Assembly (NCBI RefSeq): GCF_019801965.1
Contig: NZ_JAHVIA010000001.1
Span: forward strand, 558,001 to 622,000
DNA: 64,000 nucleotides
Direction of reading: 5' to 3'
From: Salipiger bermudensis
GTDB taxonomy: Bacteria > Pseudomonadota > Alphaproteobacteria > Rhodobacterales > Rhodobacteraceae
The translations under genes and the position numbers were made by a program. The notes under the pieces were generated by a model. That model had not been told where the DNA came from. It did not search any database and worked only from the letters and a program-made list of their open reading frames with translations. Shown piece by piece: positions 9,686-18,341 of this stretch. How positions within the stretch are numbered: position 1 is the stretch's first letter; every line of letters starts with the position of its first letter.

Positions 9686-10120
9686 ATGTCCGAGATCCAG
9701 ACCGATCAGAATTTCACCTCGCAGGTTGCCGCGCTGGTGTCGCTGGCGGTGATGGCCGACGCCAGCGTCGCGCCGCTCGAGGGCGGCGAGGATCCGGCCT
9801 TCGGCACGGTGCGCTGGCGGACCCTGTTCAGCGGCGAGCGCACCGCCACCACCGGCATGGTGCTTGGCATTGCCGAGTTCGGCCCGCTCGGCACCCTGCT
9901 GCCGCACCGCCACGGCCCGGCGGAGATCTATTTCGGCCTCTCCGGCGCCGGCATCGTCACCATCGACGGGGTGCCGCACCCGATCGGCCCCGAGATCGCG
10001 CTCTTCATCCCCGAGGATTCCGAGCACGGAACCATCGCTGGCACCGAGGGGCTGCGCTTCCTCTACGTCTTCCCGCGCGACCGCTTCTCCGACGTCGAGT
10101 ACCGCTTCTCGCAGGGCTGA
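9686..10120 (+). CDS. Cupin-domain protein, DddW-like (candidate DMSP lyase)
   Basis: A 144-residue single-domain cupin. The metal-site residues are His74, His76, Glu80, Tyr82 and His114. From memory, the iron-dependent DMSP lyase DddW of Ruegeria pomeroyi uses His81, His83, Glu87, Tyr89 and His121, which is exactly the same spacing; the ending VEYRFS also fits my recollection of that family. DddW cleaves dimethylsulfoniopropionate to DMS and acrylate. A strong AGGAGG box precedes the ATG. No LysR regulator or acrylate-degradation gene is adjacent; an MFS permease follows on the same strand. Cupin identity is sure, DMSP lyase activity is inferred. Confidence 0.72.
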   Translation: MSEIQTDQNFTSQVAALVSLAVMADASVAPLEGGEDPAFGTVRWRTLFSGERTATTGMVLGIAEFGPLGTLLPHRHGPAEIYFGLSGAGIVTIDGVPHPIGPEIALFIPEDSEHGTIAGTEGLRFLYVFPRDRFSDVEYRFSQG

Positions 10121-10202
10121 CCGGCGCGCCGCACCGCGCCCTGTGCGCTGGCGCGCAGGAAGCCGTCTCGCCAAAGCCCGTCAAAGCGCCTAAGCCTGAG
10201 CC

Positions 10203-11435
10203 ATGCCCCGTATCGTGCCCCTTGCCGCGGCGGGCGCCCTGCCGGTCTGGCGGCGGCCCGTGACGCTTCTTTTCCTCATGGCCATCGCCATGCCGCTCAG
10301 CTTTGCCACCTGGTCGGCGCTGCTCAACAACTTCGTCATCGACGCGGCGCAGTTCGACGGCTCCGATATCGGCTGGCTGCACACGGTGCGCGAGATCCCG
10401 GGCTTTCTCGCGATCGGGGTGATCCTGGTGCTGCTGGTGATGCGCGAGCAGGTGCTGGCGCTCTCCGCCCTCACGCTTCTCGGCGCCGCCACCGCCGCCA
10501 CCGCCTGGTTCCCCTCGATGGCCGGGATCCTGGTCATCACCATGCTGAGCTCGATCGGCTTCCACTACTACGAGACCGTGAACCAGAGCCTGCAGCTGCA
10601 ATGGCTGCCGAAGGACCGCGCCCCCCAGATGCTCGGCTGGCTGCTGGCGGCGGCCAGCGGCGCCACCTTCCTGGCCTATGTGGTGATCGTGATGACCTGG
10701 GAGGCGCTCGGCCTGTCCTACAATAGCGTCTACATGGCCTCGGGCGGGCTGACGCTGGTGATCGTCGCCTATTGCGCCTTCGCCTTCCCGCAATTCGAGA
10801 GCCCCAATCCGCAGCGCAAGAGTTTCGTGCTGCGCCGGCGCTACTGGCTCTACTACGCGCTGCAGTTCATGTCCGGCGCACGGCGGCAGATCTTCGTGGT
10901 CTTCGCCGGCTTCATGATGGTCGAGCGCTTCGGCTTCGCGGTGCACGAGGTCACCGGGCTCTACCTGATCAACCTGATGGTCAACCTCGTCGCCGCGCCG
11001 CTGCTCGGCAAGGCGGTGCACCGCTTCGGCGAGCGCCGGGTGCTGATCTTCGAATATGTCGGACTGACACTGGTGTTCCTCGCCTATGGCGGGCTCTACT
11101 GGTTCGGCTGGGGCGTGCTGCTGGCCTCGATCCTCTACGTGATCGACCACATCTTCTTCGGCCTGGCGCTGGCGCTGAAGACCTATTTCCAGAAGATCGC
11201 CGACCCGGGCGACATCGCTCCCACCGCCGCCGTGGCCTTCACCATCAACCACATCGCCGCGGTCTTCCTGCCCTTCCTGCTGGGCTATCTCTGGCTGGTC
11301 TCGCCGGGCGCCGTCTTCGGCCTCGCCGCGGGCATGGCGCTGATCTCGCTCAGCCTCGCACTGATGATCCCGCGCCACCCCGAGCCCGGCAACGAGACGA
11401 TCTTCGCTTCCCTCACCCCCGCCCCGGCGGAATAG
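10203..11435 (+). CDS. MFS transporter
   Basis: A 410-residue protein with twelve predicted helices in two bundles of six joined by a basic loop (PQRKSFVLRRRYWLYY) near residue 210. Charged intrahelix segments such as YETVNQSLQLQW and GKAVHRFGERR fit the major facilitator superfamily. The substrate is unknown. It lies 82 bp after the DddW-like cupin on the same strand and may be co-transcribed. Its 3' end is followed by a dispersed repeat in the same orientation. Confidence 0.85.
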   Translation: MPRIVPLAAAGALPVWRRPVTLLFLMAIAMPLSFATWSALLNNFVIDAAQFDGSDIGWLHTVREIPGFLAIGVILVLLVMREQVLALSALTLLGAATAATAWFPSMAGILVITMLSSIGFHYYETVNQSLQLQWLPKDRAPQMLGWLLAAASGATFLAYVVIVMTWEALGLSYNSVYMASGGLTLVIVAYCAFAFPQFESPNPQRKSFVLRRRYWLYYALQFMSGARRQIFVVFAGFMMVERFGFAVHEVTGLYLINLMVNLVAAPLLGKAVHRFGERRVLIFEYVGLTLVFLAYGGLYWFGWGVLLASILYVIDHIFFGLALALKTYFQKIADPGDIAPTAAVAFTINHIAAVFLPFLLGYLWLVSPGAVFGLAAGMALISLSLALMIPRHPEPGNETIFASLTPAPAE

Positions 11436-11468
11436 CCTCGCCACAAGCGCCAGCCCCCGCGCCCAACC

Positions 11469-11540
11469 GCCCTCCCCTTCTCTGGTTCGACAAATACCTC
11501 GGGGGAATCGCGGCGCAGCCGCGATGGGGGCAGCGCCCCC
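11469..11540 (+). repeat. Dispersed 3'-end repeat, copy R1 (two hairpins)
   Basis: A head CCTCCCCTTCTCTGG, then AAATACCTCGGGGG, then a hairpin ATCGCGGC-GCA-GCCGCGAT, then GGGGGCAGCGCCCCC. The same order occurs at 49466-49539 with a different but still complementary first hairpin. It starts about 35 bp after the MFS stop on the same strand. A third hairpin (CCCTGGCC/GGCCAGGG) follows at once. Confidence 0.75.
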
Positions 11541-11624
11541 GACTGCCCTGGCCGGCCCCGCCGGGCCAGGGCTCCCAAAGCGCAGCCCGCAGGGCTGCCC
11601 CACCTGACAGAACGCCCTCTCCGC

Positions 11625-11657
11625 AAAAGAAAAGCCCCCGATCATACGACCGGGGGC
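11625..11657 (-). terminator. Rho-independent terminator of the D,D-carboxypeptidase gene
   Basis: On the minus strand, GCCCCCG pairs with CGGGGGC around a 10-nt loop and is followed by TTTTCTTTT. It lies 57 bp after the stop of the carboxypeptidase gene. Confidence 0.85.
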
Positions 11658-11713
11658 AAGGCTCTGGAGGTCCGCGCCGGACGTGGCCGGCGCGCTCTTT
11701 CAAGCTCCGGGGC

Positions 11714-13249
11714 TCAGCTCGGCCCGATCATGAAGCAGGTCACCTGCCGGGCCTGCAGCCGGCGGCAGGCGAGATCCGCGGTCTCCCGGCTCAGCCCCAT
11801 GAAGTTCGCGTCATAGCCGGAGCTGCGGTCGATCACCTTGCGCAGCGAGCCATCCAGCGTCGAGGTTTCCATCAGAGCGGTCTTCAGCAGCACCTTCTCG
11901 GCCGCGTATCGGCTGGGATAGCGGCCGACATTGATGCCCCAATGGCGTCCTCCGGAGGTCGAAAGCCGGGTCACGACCTCCTGCGTCTCCTGCGCCGGGG
12001 CTGACACCGCAACCGCTTCCGCCTCCGTCGGCGCCGCCGAGGCGGCCGCCAGCAGGATGCCCTGCGGCCGGCGCACCGGCTTGATCGAGGCGCTCGGCGC
12101 GACCTCGGAGGCATCCGCGGCGGGAACGACCGCCGCCACCTCGACCTCGGACACCGCGATTTCCTCCGCGGTCTGCACCTTGGCGAGCACCGTCTCGATA
12201 TCGCTCTCCACGCTGGCCACCAGCGGCGCGATCTCCTGGCTGCTCGGGCCCGGACGCGATTGCGGCCGCAGGCTGCGGGTGACCGCTGCCGAGACCACGC
12301 GGATGGTCTTGCCGCGGGCGCCGTCCGGCGACGGATCCGCACTGCGCGCGACCTCGACCGAGCCAAGCCCTCGATTGCCGAGATAGGGCGGCTTGCCCGG
12401 CGCGCGCAGCGCGACGCGGGTCTTGGCACGCTTGAAGCCGAGATCCATCAGCTCCGCCACCTTGGCATTGCGCGACGCGGTGGAGCGGCCGCCGAAAACC
12501 GTGGTGATCACCCGCTCGCTGCCGCGCTCGGCGGAGGCCACGAGGTTGAAACCCGCGGCACGGGTGTAGCCGGTCTTGATGCCGTCGGCGCCCTTGTAGG
12601 CTCCGAGGAAGCGGCGGTTGGTGTTGTAGACCTCGTGCATGCCAGCATGGGTCGTGATGCGCGAGAACAGGTTATAATACTGCGGGTAGTCGTAGATCAT
12701 GTGCCGACCCAGCAGCGACATGTCCCGCGCCGTCGACATGTGACCGGTCTCGGTCAGGCCGTTGGCGTTCTTGAACGTGGTGCGGCTCATGCCCATTGCC
12801 TTGGCGGTGCGGTTCATGCGCCGCGCAAACGCCGCCTCGCTGCCGGCGATGGCCTCGCCGATCGCGGTGGCCGCATCGTTGGCCGATTTCACCGCCGCCG
12901 CGCGCACCAGGTAGCGCAGCTTGATCTTCTGCCCCGAGCGCAGCCCCAGCTTCGAGGGCGGCTCTGCCGCGGCATTGCGCGAGATGGTGACCACCGTGTC
13001 CATGGTCAGCTCGCCGTTCTCCACCGCCTCGAAGGCGATGTAGAGGGTCATCATCTTGGTCAGTGATGCCGGGTGCAGCGGGGTGTCGGCATTCTCGGAA
13101 TGCAGCACCTCGCCGGATCTGGCATCCATCACCATCGCCGCGTAGGGCGCAGCGAGCGCGCTCATCGGAGCAGCGATGAGGAACCAGAGTAGTGTAAAAA
13201 ATTGCAGGCCTGCTCGGCCCGGCCTTTTCTGCCTGTGCCGTCCCGTCAC
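11714..13249 (-). CDS. D-alanyl-D-alanine carboxypeptidase with C-terminal SPOR domain
   Basis: A periplasmic penicillin-binding enzyme (DacA/DacC, peptidase S11) that trims the terminal D-Ala from peptidoglycan stem peptides. Counting from the GTG chosen, the signal peptide covers about residues 1-34 (ending SALAAP), the active motifs are SLTK (Ser62, Lys65), SAN (122-124) and KTG (225-227). A Pro/Ala/Val-rich linker leads to a C-terminal SPOR-like domain of about 80 residues that would bind denuded septal glycan. The frame stays open 147 bp upstream, but GTG puts the signal peptide at the N-terminus and has AAGGCGG 5 bp before it. Length 511 residues. Confidence 0.9.
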   Translation of the reverse strand: MTGRHRQKRPGRAGLQFFTLLWFLIAAPMSALAAPYAAMVMDARSGEVLHSENADTPLHPASLTKMMTLYIAFEAVENGELTMDTVVTISRNAAAEPPSKLGLRSGQKIKLRYLVRAAAVKSANDAATAIGEAIAGSEAAFARRMNRTAKAMGMSRTTFKNANGLTETGHMSTARDMSLLGRHMIYDYPQYYNLFSRITTHAGMHEVYNTNRRFLGAYKGADGIKTGYTRAAGFNLVASAERGSERVITTVFGGRSTASRNAKVAELMDLGFKRAKTRVALRAPGKPPYLGNRGLGSVEVARSADPSPDGARGKTIRVVSAAVTRSLRPQSRPGPSSQEIAPLVASVESDIETVLAKVQTAEEIAVSEVEVAAVVPAADASEVAPSASIKPVRRPQGILLAAASAAPTEAEAVAVSAPAQETQEVVTRLSTSGGRHWGINVGRYPSRYAAEKVLLKTALMETSTLDGSLRKVIDRSSGYDANFMGLSRETADLACRRLQARQVTCFMIGPS

Positions 13250-13465
13250 GGTATCCGCCTTCTTTGCCTCAGTGTTCCCGGTTTTTCCGGTGAACTTCTC
13301 GTTATGATTGTTTGAAAGCGTAGCACGGAAGATCTTATCGCGGAAGACCGCAATATGTTGATTTTCTGCCTCTTTCAAAGGCAGCCGATTCCACATCTTG
13401 GGGGCCGTCGCCGGTCAACCGACTATCACGGCGATTGAGGCGAAAATGTGGCACGCGCGCCCGCC

Positions 13466-14164
13466 TCAGCCGATCTCCTCGACGAGACTCACCAGCCCCC
13501 CAAGATCGACCAGCTCGACAAAGCGCGGGTGCGCCGGCTTTTCGGCGGCCTCCAGAGACCACATCAGCTCATGCGGCACATAGACCCCCCAGCCGCCCGC
13601 CTCGATGGCCGGGCGCACGTCCGATTTCAACGAGTTGCCGACCATCATCGCGCCCCCTGCCCCGCCCGGAGAGCCCGCGAAGATCCGGGCGTAGGTCTCT
13701 GGCTGCTTGTCCGAGACGATCTCGACCGCGTCGAAGAGGTCCCCCAGCCCCGACTGCGCCAGCTTGCGCTCTTGGTGCAGGAGGTCGCCCTTGGTGATCA
13801 GAACGAGATGATGCCCGCCCGCCAGCGCCTCGACCGCCTCGCGCGCGTGCGGCAGAAGCTCGATCGGATGCGCCAGCATGTCCTGCCCGGCCTTCAGGAT
13901 CTCGCCGATGACATGCCCCGGCACCCGCCCGTCGGTGACCTCGATCGCGGTCTCGATCATCGAGAGCACGAAGCCCTTCACGCCGAACCCATAGTGGCCG
14001 ATGTTGCGCCGCTCCGCCTCGAGCAGCCGCGCGTCGAGATGATCGGTCTCGGCGTGATCCTCGAGCAGGTCCGCGAATCGCTCCTGCGTCAGCTTGAAGA
14101 AGCGTTCGTTGTGCCAGAGCGTATCGTCCGCATCGAAACCGATTGTCTGCAAATTCGCGGCCAT
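13466..14164 (-). CDS. HAD-family hydrolase
   Basis: A 232-residue haloacid dehalogenase-superfamily phosphatase. The N-terminal [11 protein letters not shown] holds the nucleophile and acid/base Asp pair of motif I; LVLITKGD is motif II, and [19 protein letters not shown] is motifs III/IV. The long helical cap between residues 20 and 110 is the C1 type, as in YjjG-like nucleotidases. The ATG chosen gives the fold's usual start; the frame extends 26 codons further but that segment looks non-coding. It is divergent from clpS. The substrate is unknown. Confidence 0.85.
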   Translation of the reverse strand: MAANLQTIGFDADDTLWHNERFFKLTQERFADLLEDHAETDHLDARLLEAERRNIGHYGFGVKGFVLSMIETAIEVTDGRVPGHVIGEILKAGQDMLAHPIELLPHAREAVEALAGGHHLVLITKGDLLHQERKLAQSGLGDLFDAVEIVSDKQPETYARIFAGSPGGAGGAMMVGNSLKSDVRPAIEAGGWGVYVPHELMWSLEAAEKPAHPRFVELVDLGGLVSLVEEIG

Positions 14165-14259
14165 CAGGCGAAGACTCCGTGCTATGCCCTTTTCTCCGGG
14201 CGATCCCCGCTTTATATAAACGCTTCGAGCCACCAACCGCAAAGCGCCTTGAGCCCGAG

Positions 14260-14622
14260 ATGACCCACACCATCACGGAAAAGACCATCCGCCTCGCGAA
14301 CACGCCCTCCCTTCCGGGAGACGGCGATGGCGATGCCGATGTGGTCCTGCAGACCAAGCCCAAGACCAAGCGGCCGCCGCTCTACAAGGTGCTGCTGCTC
14401 AACGACGATTACACCCCGATGGAATTCGTCGTTCACGTGCTCGAGCGGTTCTTCGGCATGTCCCATGCCCAGGCTTTCGAAATCATGCTCACGGTGCACA
14501 AGAAGGGGGTCGCGGTGGTCGGCGTTTTCAGCCACGAGATCGCCGAGACCAAGGTCGGACAGGTGATGGATTTCGCCCGTCGCCATCAGCATCCGCTGCA
14601 ATGCACCATGGAAAAGGAGTGA
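14260..14622 (+). CDS. clpS: ATP-dependent Clp protease adaptor ClpS
   Basis: ClpS hands N-degron substrates to ClpAP. The 120-residue protein has a flexible N-terminal tail of about 40 residues and then the ClpS core, with the diagnostic [20 protein letters not shown] and the C-terminal [11 protein letters not shown]. The ATG at the true N-terminus (MTHTITEK) is preferred; the upstream in-frame region belongs to the promoter. clpA is not adjacent. A methyltransferase gene follows after 25 bp on the same strand. Confidence 0.96.
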   Translation: MTHTITEKTIRLANTPSLPGDGDGDADVVLQTKPKTKRPPLYKVLLLNDDYTPMEFVVHVLERFFGMSHAQAFEIMLTVHKKGVAVVGVFSHEIAETKVGQVMDFARRHQHPLQCTMEKE

Positions 14623-14647
14623 GCCGCGCCCTCGCGCCGGCCCTGCC

Positions 14648-15625
14648 ATGACAGCCGACAGATTGAGTTTCGCAACAGAGGCAGGCCTCGCCCTGCCCGA
14701 GGATGGCCGCATCCTGCTGATCGGCGCCCCCGGAGACCTGCTCTCCGAGGCGCTGCCGCTTGAGCGCTGCGCCGTGGTGCAGGGCTTCAAGCCCGATCAT
14801 GACCTCTGGCAGCGCCGCGGCGTGCCGGTGTCGCTGGCCCCCGAGGGCGAGTTTGCCGCCGCCATCGTCTTCCTGCCCCGCGCCCGCGAGCTGGCCGAGG
14901 CGCGCATCGCCATGGCCTGCGCCGCCGCTCCCGGCGGGCTGATCGTCATCGATGGCCAGAAGACCGACGGCATCGAGCCCATCGCCAAGGCGGTGAAGGC
15001 CCGCATTTCGCTGCGCGGTCAGGTCTCCAAGGCGCATGGCAAGACGGTCTGGTTCACCGCCAGCGATGCCTTCGCCGACTGGGCCCGCGACCCCGCGCCC
15101 AATGCCCACGGGCTCTGGACCGCGCCGGGCGTGTTCTCGGCCGATGCGCCGGATCCGGGCTCGGCCGCGCTTCTGGCAGCGCTGCCCGAGAAGCTCGGCG
15201 CGCAGGTGGCCGATCTCGGCGCCGGCTGGGGCGGGCTCGGCGCCGGCCTGCTGACCCGCGCCGGCATCAAGACGCTGCACATGGTCGAGGCCGATCACGC
15301 CGCGCTCGACTGCGCCCGCCGCAACGTCACCGATTCCCGCGTGCAGTTTCACTGGGCCGACGCCACCGCCTGGACCCCGCCCGAGCTGCTCGATGCCGTG
15401 GTGATGAACCCGCCCTTCCACCAGGGACGGCGCGCCGATCCCTCGCTCGGGCAGGCCTTCATCACCGCCGCGCGCAAGATGCTGAAACCCTCGGGCCAGA
15501 TCTGGCTGGTGGCCAACCGCCACCTGCCCTACGAGGCCACGCTTGCCACACAATTCCGCAACAGCGACGAGATCGCCGGCGACAGCCGCTTCAAGATCCT
15601 GCACGGCTCTCGCCCGAACCGCTGA
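14648..15625 (+). CDS. Class I SAM-dependent methyltransferase, RsmC-like
   Basis: A 325-residue two-domain protein like RsmC/RlmG rRNA guanine-N2 methyltransferases. The N-terminal half (about 1-165) is the degenerate methyltransferase-like domain, the C-terminal half carries the SAM motif VADLGAGWGGLGAGLL and the catalytic NPPFHQG. It probably methylates 16S rRNA (m2G1207 in E. coli), though the exact nucleotide is inferred. It follows clpS closely and may share its transcript. Confidence 0.85.
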   Translation: MTADRLSFATEAGLALPEDGRILLIGAPGDLLSEALPLERCAVVQGFKPDHDLWQRRGVPVSLAPEGEFAAAIVFLPRARELAEARIAMACAAAPGGLIVIDGQKTDGIEPIAKAVKARISLRGQVSKAHGKTVWFTASDAFADWARDPAPNAHGLWTAPGVFSADAPDPGSAALLAALPEKLGAQVADLGAGWGGLGAGLLTRAGIKTLHMVEADHAALDCARRNVTDSRVQFHWADATAWTPPELLDAVVMNPPFHQGRRADPSLGQAFITAARKMLKPSGQIWLVANRHLPYEATLATQFRNSDEIAGDSRFKILHGSRPNR

Positions 15626-15671
15626 TCTTCGCTAACGTCGCCCCGACGCGCCAACTTTCAGGGACCGCCGA

Positions 15672-16472
15672 ATGAGCTATTCGATCGAAGGCAAGACCGC
15701 CATCGTCACCGGAGCCGCCAACGGCGTCGGCCTCGCCATCGCCCGGCATTTCGCCGACAAGGGCGCTAACGTGATGTTCGCCGACATGGACGAGAACCGG
15801 CTCGCGAAGGAGTGCGGGCAGGAAACCGATGGCGGCAACATGTGCTACTTCGCCGGCGACCTGCGCGAGAAACTGACGCTGAACAACCTGCTCTCGGCCA
15901 CGCTCGACCAGTTCGACCGAGTCGACATCCTGATCAACGGGGCGCGGCAGATGATGCCCACCGACCCGCTCGACCTCGAAGACGACACGCTCGAGACGCT
16001 GATCGGGCAGAACCTCGTACCGGCCTACCGGCTGAGCCAGATCGTCGCGAAGCGCATGATGAAACAGGCCAATGGCGATAGCGACCGACAGGCCGGCGCG
16101 ATCATCAACCTGTCCTCCATCGCCTCGCGCCGGACCCAGAAGCAGATCCTCTCCTACTCCGTCTCCTGCGCCGCGCTCGACCAGATGACCCGCTCGATGG
16201 CAGTGGCGCTTGCGCCCGAGCGCATCCGGGTCAACGGGGTCGGCTTCGGCTCGGTGATGTCGGCCAGCCTCAAGGACAAGCTCAAGGATCATCCCGATTA
16301 CCGCAAGGAGATCGAGGCCAACACGCCGCTTGGCCGTATCGCCGCCCCCGGCGCGTTGGCCGAGGCAGTGCAGTTCCTCGCCTCCGACGGCTCCGGCTTC
16401 ATGACCGGCCAGATCCTGACCGTCGATGGCGGCCGCACCCTGATCGACCCGGTGGTCGCGCCCGCGCATTGA
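15672..16472 (+). CDS. SDR-family protein with Cys in place of the catalytic Lys
   Basis: A 266-residue short-chain dehydrogenase/reductase fold. The cofactor motif TGAANGVG is intact and Asp residues after the second strand (FADMD) suggest NAD(H). The NNAG motif is degenerate (INGA) and the active site reads Ser149, Tyr162 and Cys166: YSVSC where SDRs have YxxxK. The surrounding CAALDQMTRSMAVALAPERI is otherwise normal, so this is a point replacement in an intact gene. The protein may be inactive on classical substrates or have a binding role. hemF follows 55 bp downstream on the same strand. Confidence 0.85.
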   Translation: MSYSIEGKTAIVTGAANGVGLAIARHFADKGANVMFADMDENRLAKECGQETDGGNMCYFAGDLREKLTLNNLLSATLDQFDRVDILINGARQMMPTDPLDLEDDTLETLIGQNLVPAYRLSQIVAKRMMKQANGDSDRQAGAIINLSSIASRRTQKQILSYSVSCAALDQMTRSMAVALAPERIRVNGVGFGSVMSASLKDKLKDHPDYRKEIEANTPLGRIAAPGALAEAVQFLASDGSGFMTGQILTVDGGRTLIDPVVAPAH

Positions 16473-16527
16473 TTGCCCCCGCCCTCGCTTGGGTCTAACA
16501 CGGGGCCGCATAGCGAGGAGATCCACG

Positions 16528-17424
16528 ATGACCGACACCGACGCCTTTGCCGAGCGCAAGAGCCGCGCCGCGGACTGGTTCCGCGCCCTGCGTGACGAGA
16601 TCGTGGCCGCCTTCGAGGGGCTCGAGCAGAGCCACGCCTCGGGCCCGTTTTCCGACGAACCCGCCGGGGCCTTCGAGGTCACGCCGACAACGCGCAGCGC
16701 CGAGGACGGCTCCGATGCCGGCGGCGGGCTGATGAGCGTGATGCGCGGCGGCCGGGTGTTCGAGAAGGTCGGCGTCAACGTCTCGACGGTCTACGGCACG
16801 CTGGGCGAGGCAGCGCAGAAATCGATGGCGGCGCGCGGCGTTCCGGGCATCGAGAGCGACCCGCGCTTCTGGGCCAGCGGCATCAGCCTCGTCGCCCATA
16901 TGCGCAATCCGCACGTGCCGGCGGTGCACATGAACACCCGCATGTTCTGGACCCCGAACGCCTGGTGGTTCGGCGGTGGTTCCGACCTCAACCCCTGCAT
17001 CGAATATGCCGAGGACACGGCGCATTTCCACGCCACCCAGAAGTCGCATCTCGACCCGCACGGGGAGACGCTCTACCCCGAGCTCAAGGCCTGGGCCGAC
17101 GAGTATTTCTACGTCCCCCACCGCAAGCGGGCGCGCGGCGTCGGCGGGATCTTTATGGATGATCGCAACACCGGCGACTGGGAGGCGGATTTCGCCCTGA
17201 CGCAGGATATCGGCCGCGCCTTCCTGCCGGCCTACCTGCCGCTCGTGGAGAAACGCCGGGTGATGCCCTGCGACGCCGCCGATCGCGAGGCGCAGCTGGT
17301 GCATCGCGGGCTCTATGCCGAGTACAATCTCGTCTACGACCGCGGCACCAAGTTTGGCCTGGCCACCGGGCATGATGCCAACGCGGTGCTGATGAGCCTG
17401 CCGCCGCTGGCGAAATGGATCTGA
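16528..17424 (+). CDS. hemF: Oxygen-dependent coproporphyrinogen III oxidase
   Basis: Converts coproporphyrinogen III to protoporphyrinogen IX with O2 in haem synthesis; cytoplasmic homodimer. The 298-residue length is typical. Family stretches include NPHVPAVHMNTR, WFGGGSDLNP, FYVPHRKRARGVGGIFMD and AEYNLVYDRGTKFGL. AGGAG lies about 8 bp before the ATG; the frame is open 13 codons more but has no better start. No FNR-like box is visible directly upstream. Confidence 0.96.
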   Translation: MTDTDAFAERKSRAADWFRALRDEIVAAFEGLEQSHASGPFSDEPAGAFEVTPTTRSAEDGSDAGGGLMSVMRGGRVFEKVGVNVSTVYGTLGEAAQKSMAARGVPGIESDPRFWASGISLVAHMRNPHVPAVHMNTRMFWTPNAWWFGGGSDLNPCIEYAEDTAHFHATQKSHLDPHGETLYPELKAWADEYFYVPHRKRARGVGGIFMDDRNTGDWEADFALTQDIGRAFLPAYLPLVEKRRVMPCDAADREAQLVHRGLYAEYNLVYDRGTKFGLATGHDANAVLMSLPPLAKWI

Positions 17425-17453
17425 TCTTGGGCTGACGGCGGGGCGCCGGGCGG

Positions 17454-18077
17454 TCAGAACAGCCCGGCTTCCTTGGCGATCATCGCCGCGTGGGTGCGGT
17501 TCGAAGCGTCGATCTTGCGATAGAGCGACTTCACGTGCAGCTTCACCGTGGGCTCCCGGATGTCGAGATCGCGGGCGATTTCCTTGTTGGACTTGCCCTG
17601 CGTCAGCCCCTCGAGCACCTCGAGCTCGCGCGGCGAGAGCTTCTCGGCCAGCGGGTTGACCTCTTCCTCGACCTCGGCGCGCATAAAATCGAGCGGCGCG
17701 TATTGCTCGCCCATCGCCATGAAGCGGACCGCGTTGACCAGCGACTTCGCCGACAGGGTCTTGGGCAGGAAGCCGGCGGCGCCGGCCTCGAGCACCTTCT
17801 CGGCGACCTCCTTGCTGGCGGTGCCGGAGATGATCGCAACCCGCCGGGCGCCGGGCAGCGCCTGCATGCGGGTGAAGCCGGTGAGCCCGTTCATGCCGGG
17901 CATGGAATAATCGAGCAGGACGAGATCGAACGGGCCATCGGCCACCACGCGCGCCTCGGCCTCGGGATAGCTCGACACGCCGATGGTCTCGAACTGGCCC
18001 TCGCCCTGGAGGAAAAGCTCGAGCGTATCGCGCAAGAGATCGTGGTCATCCGCGATGAGGACACGCATTGCAGCCAT
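17454..18077 (-). CDS. LuxR/NarL-type response regulator
   Basis: A two-domain DNA-binding response regulator of about 207 residues. The receiver has the acidic pair in LIADDHDLLRD and the phosphoacceptor Asp in LVLLDYSMPGMNGL, with Lys in FLPKTLSAK. The output domain (LSPRELEVLEGLTQGKSNKEIA then REPTVKLHVKSLYRKI) is a GerE-type helix-turn-helix. Several starts are possible (MAAMRVLI, MRVLI, or further up); no Shine-Dalgarno decides. No histidine kinase lies nearby. The chemoreceptor gene upstream is on the same strand but separated by about 265 bp. Confidence 0.9.
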   Translation of the reverse strand: MAAMRVLIADDHDLLRDTLELFLQGEGQFETIGVSSYPEAEARVVADGPFDLVLLDYSMPGMNGLTGFTRMQALPGARRVAIISGTASKEVAEKVLEAGAAGFLPKTLSAKSLVNAVRFMAMGEQYAPLDFMRAEVEEEVNPLAEKLSPRELEVLEGLTQGKSNKEIARDLDIREPTVKLHVKSLYRKIDASNRTHAAMIAKEAGLF

Positions 18078-18194
18078 CTGTCGGGCGTCGGGACGCATCG
18101 CTAAATCAACCTTCACCTCTGAGTCCCCTGCCAAGTTCCACGAATCATCTTTTGGTTGTTCTTCAAGGTTCGGTGCGAAAGGAGGTAAAATTAA

Positions 18195-18220
18195 GGAACC
18201 GTCGCGTTCCGTTACGGAAC
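18195..18220. repeat. Triple GGAAC inverted-repeat cluster upstream of response regulator
   Basis: GGAACC (18195-18200) is followed by GTTCCG-TTA-CGGAAC (18206-18220), so three copies of the same half-site alternate in orientation. It lies about 120-145 bp upstream of the response-regulator start, in an AT-richer gap, and could be an operator. Confidence 0.4.
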
Positions 18221-18341
18221 CTGCGGTGCCTATCCGACTGGTTACGCTTTCATCCTAGCCGATCCCACCCGGAAAGGATGTATTTTATCTAGATGTTTCG
18301 CGGCTGTTGCGCCAGCACCTCGCTCAGCGTCTTTTTTTCGG

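Noticed and set aside
10005-11645. Long minus-strand frame opposite the MFS gene
   Set aside because: His/Asp/Glu/Gly-rich shadow sequence without any motif; the MFS protein on the other strand has twelve helices.
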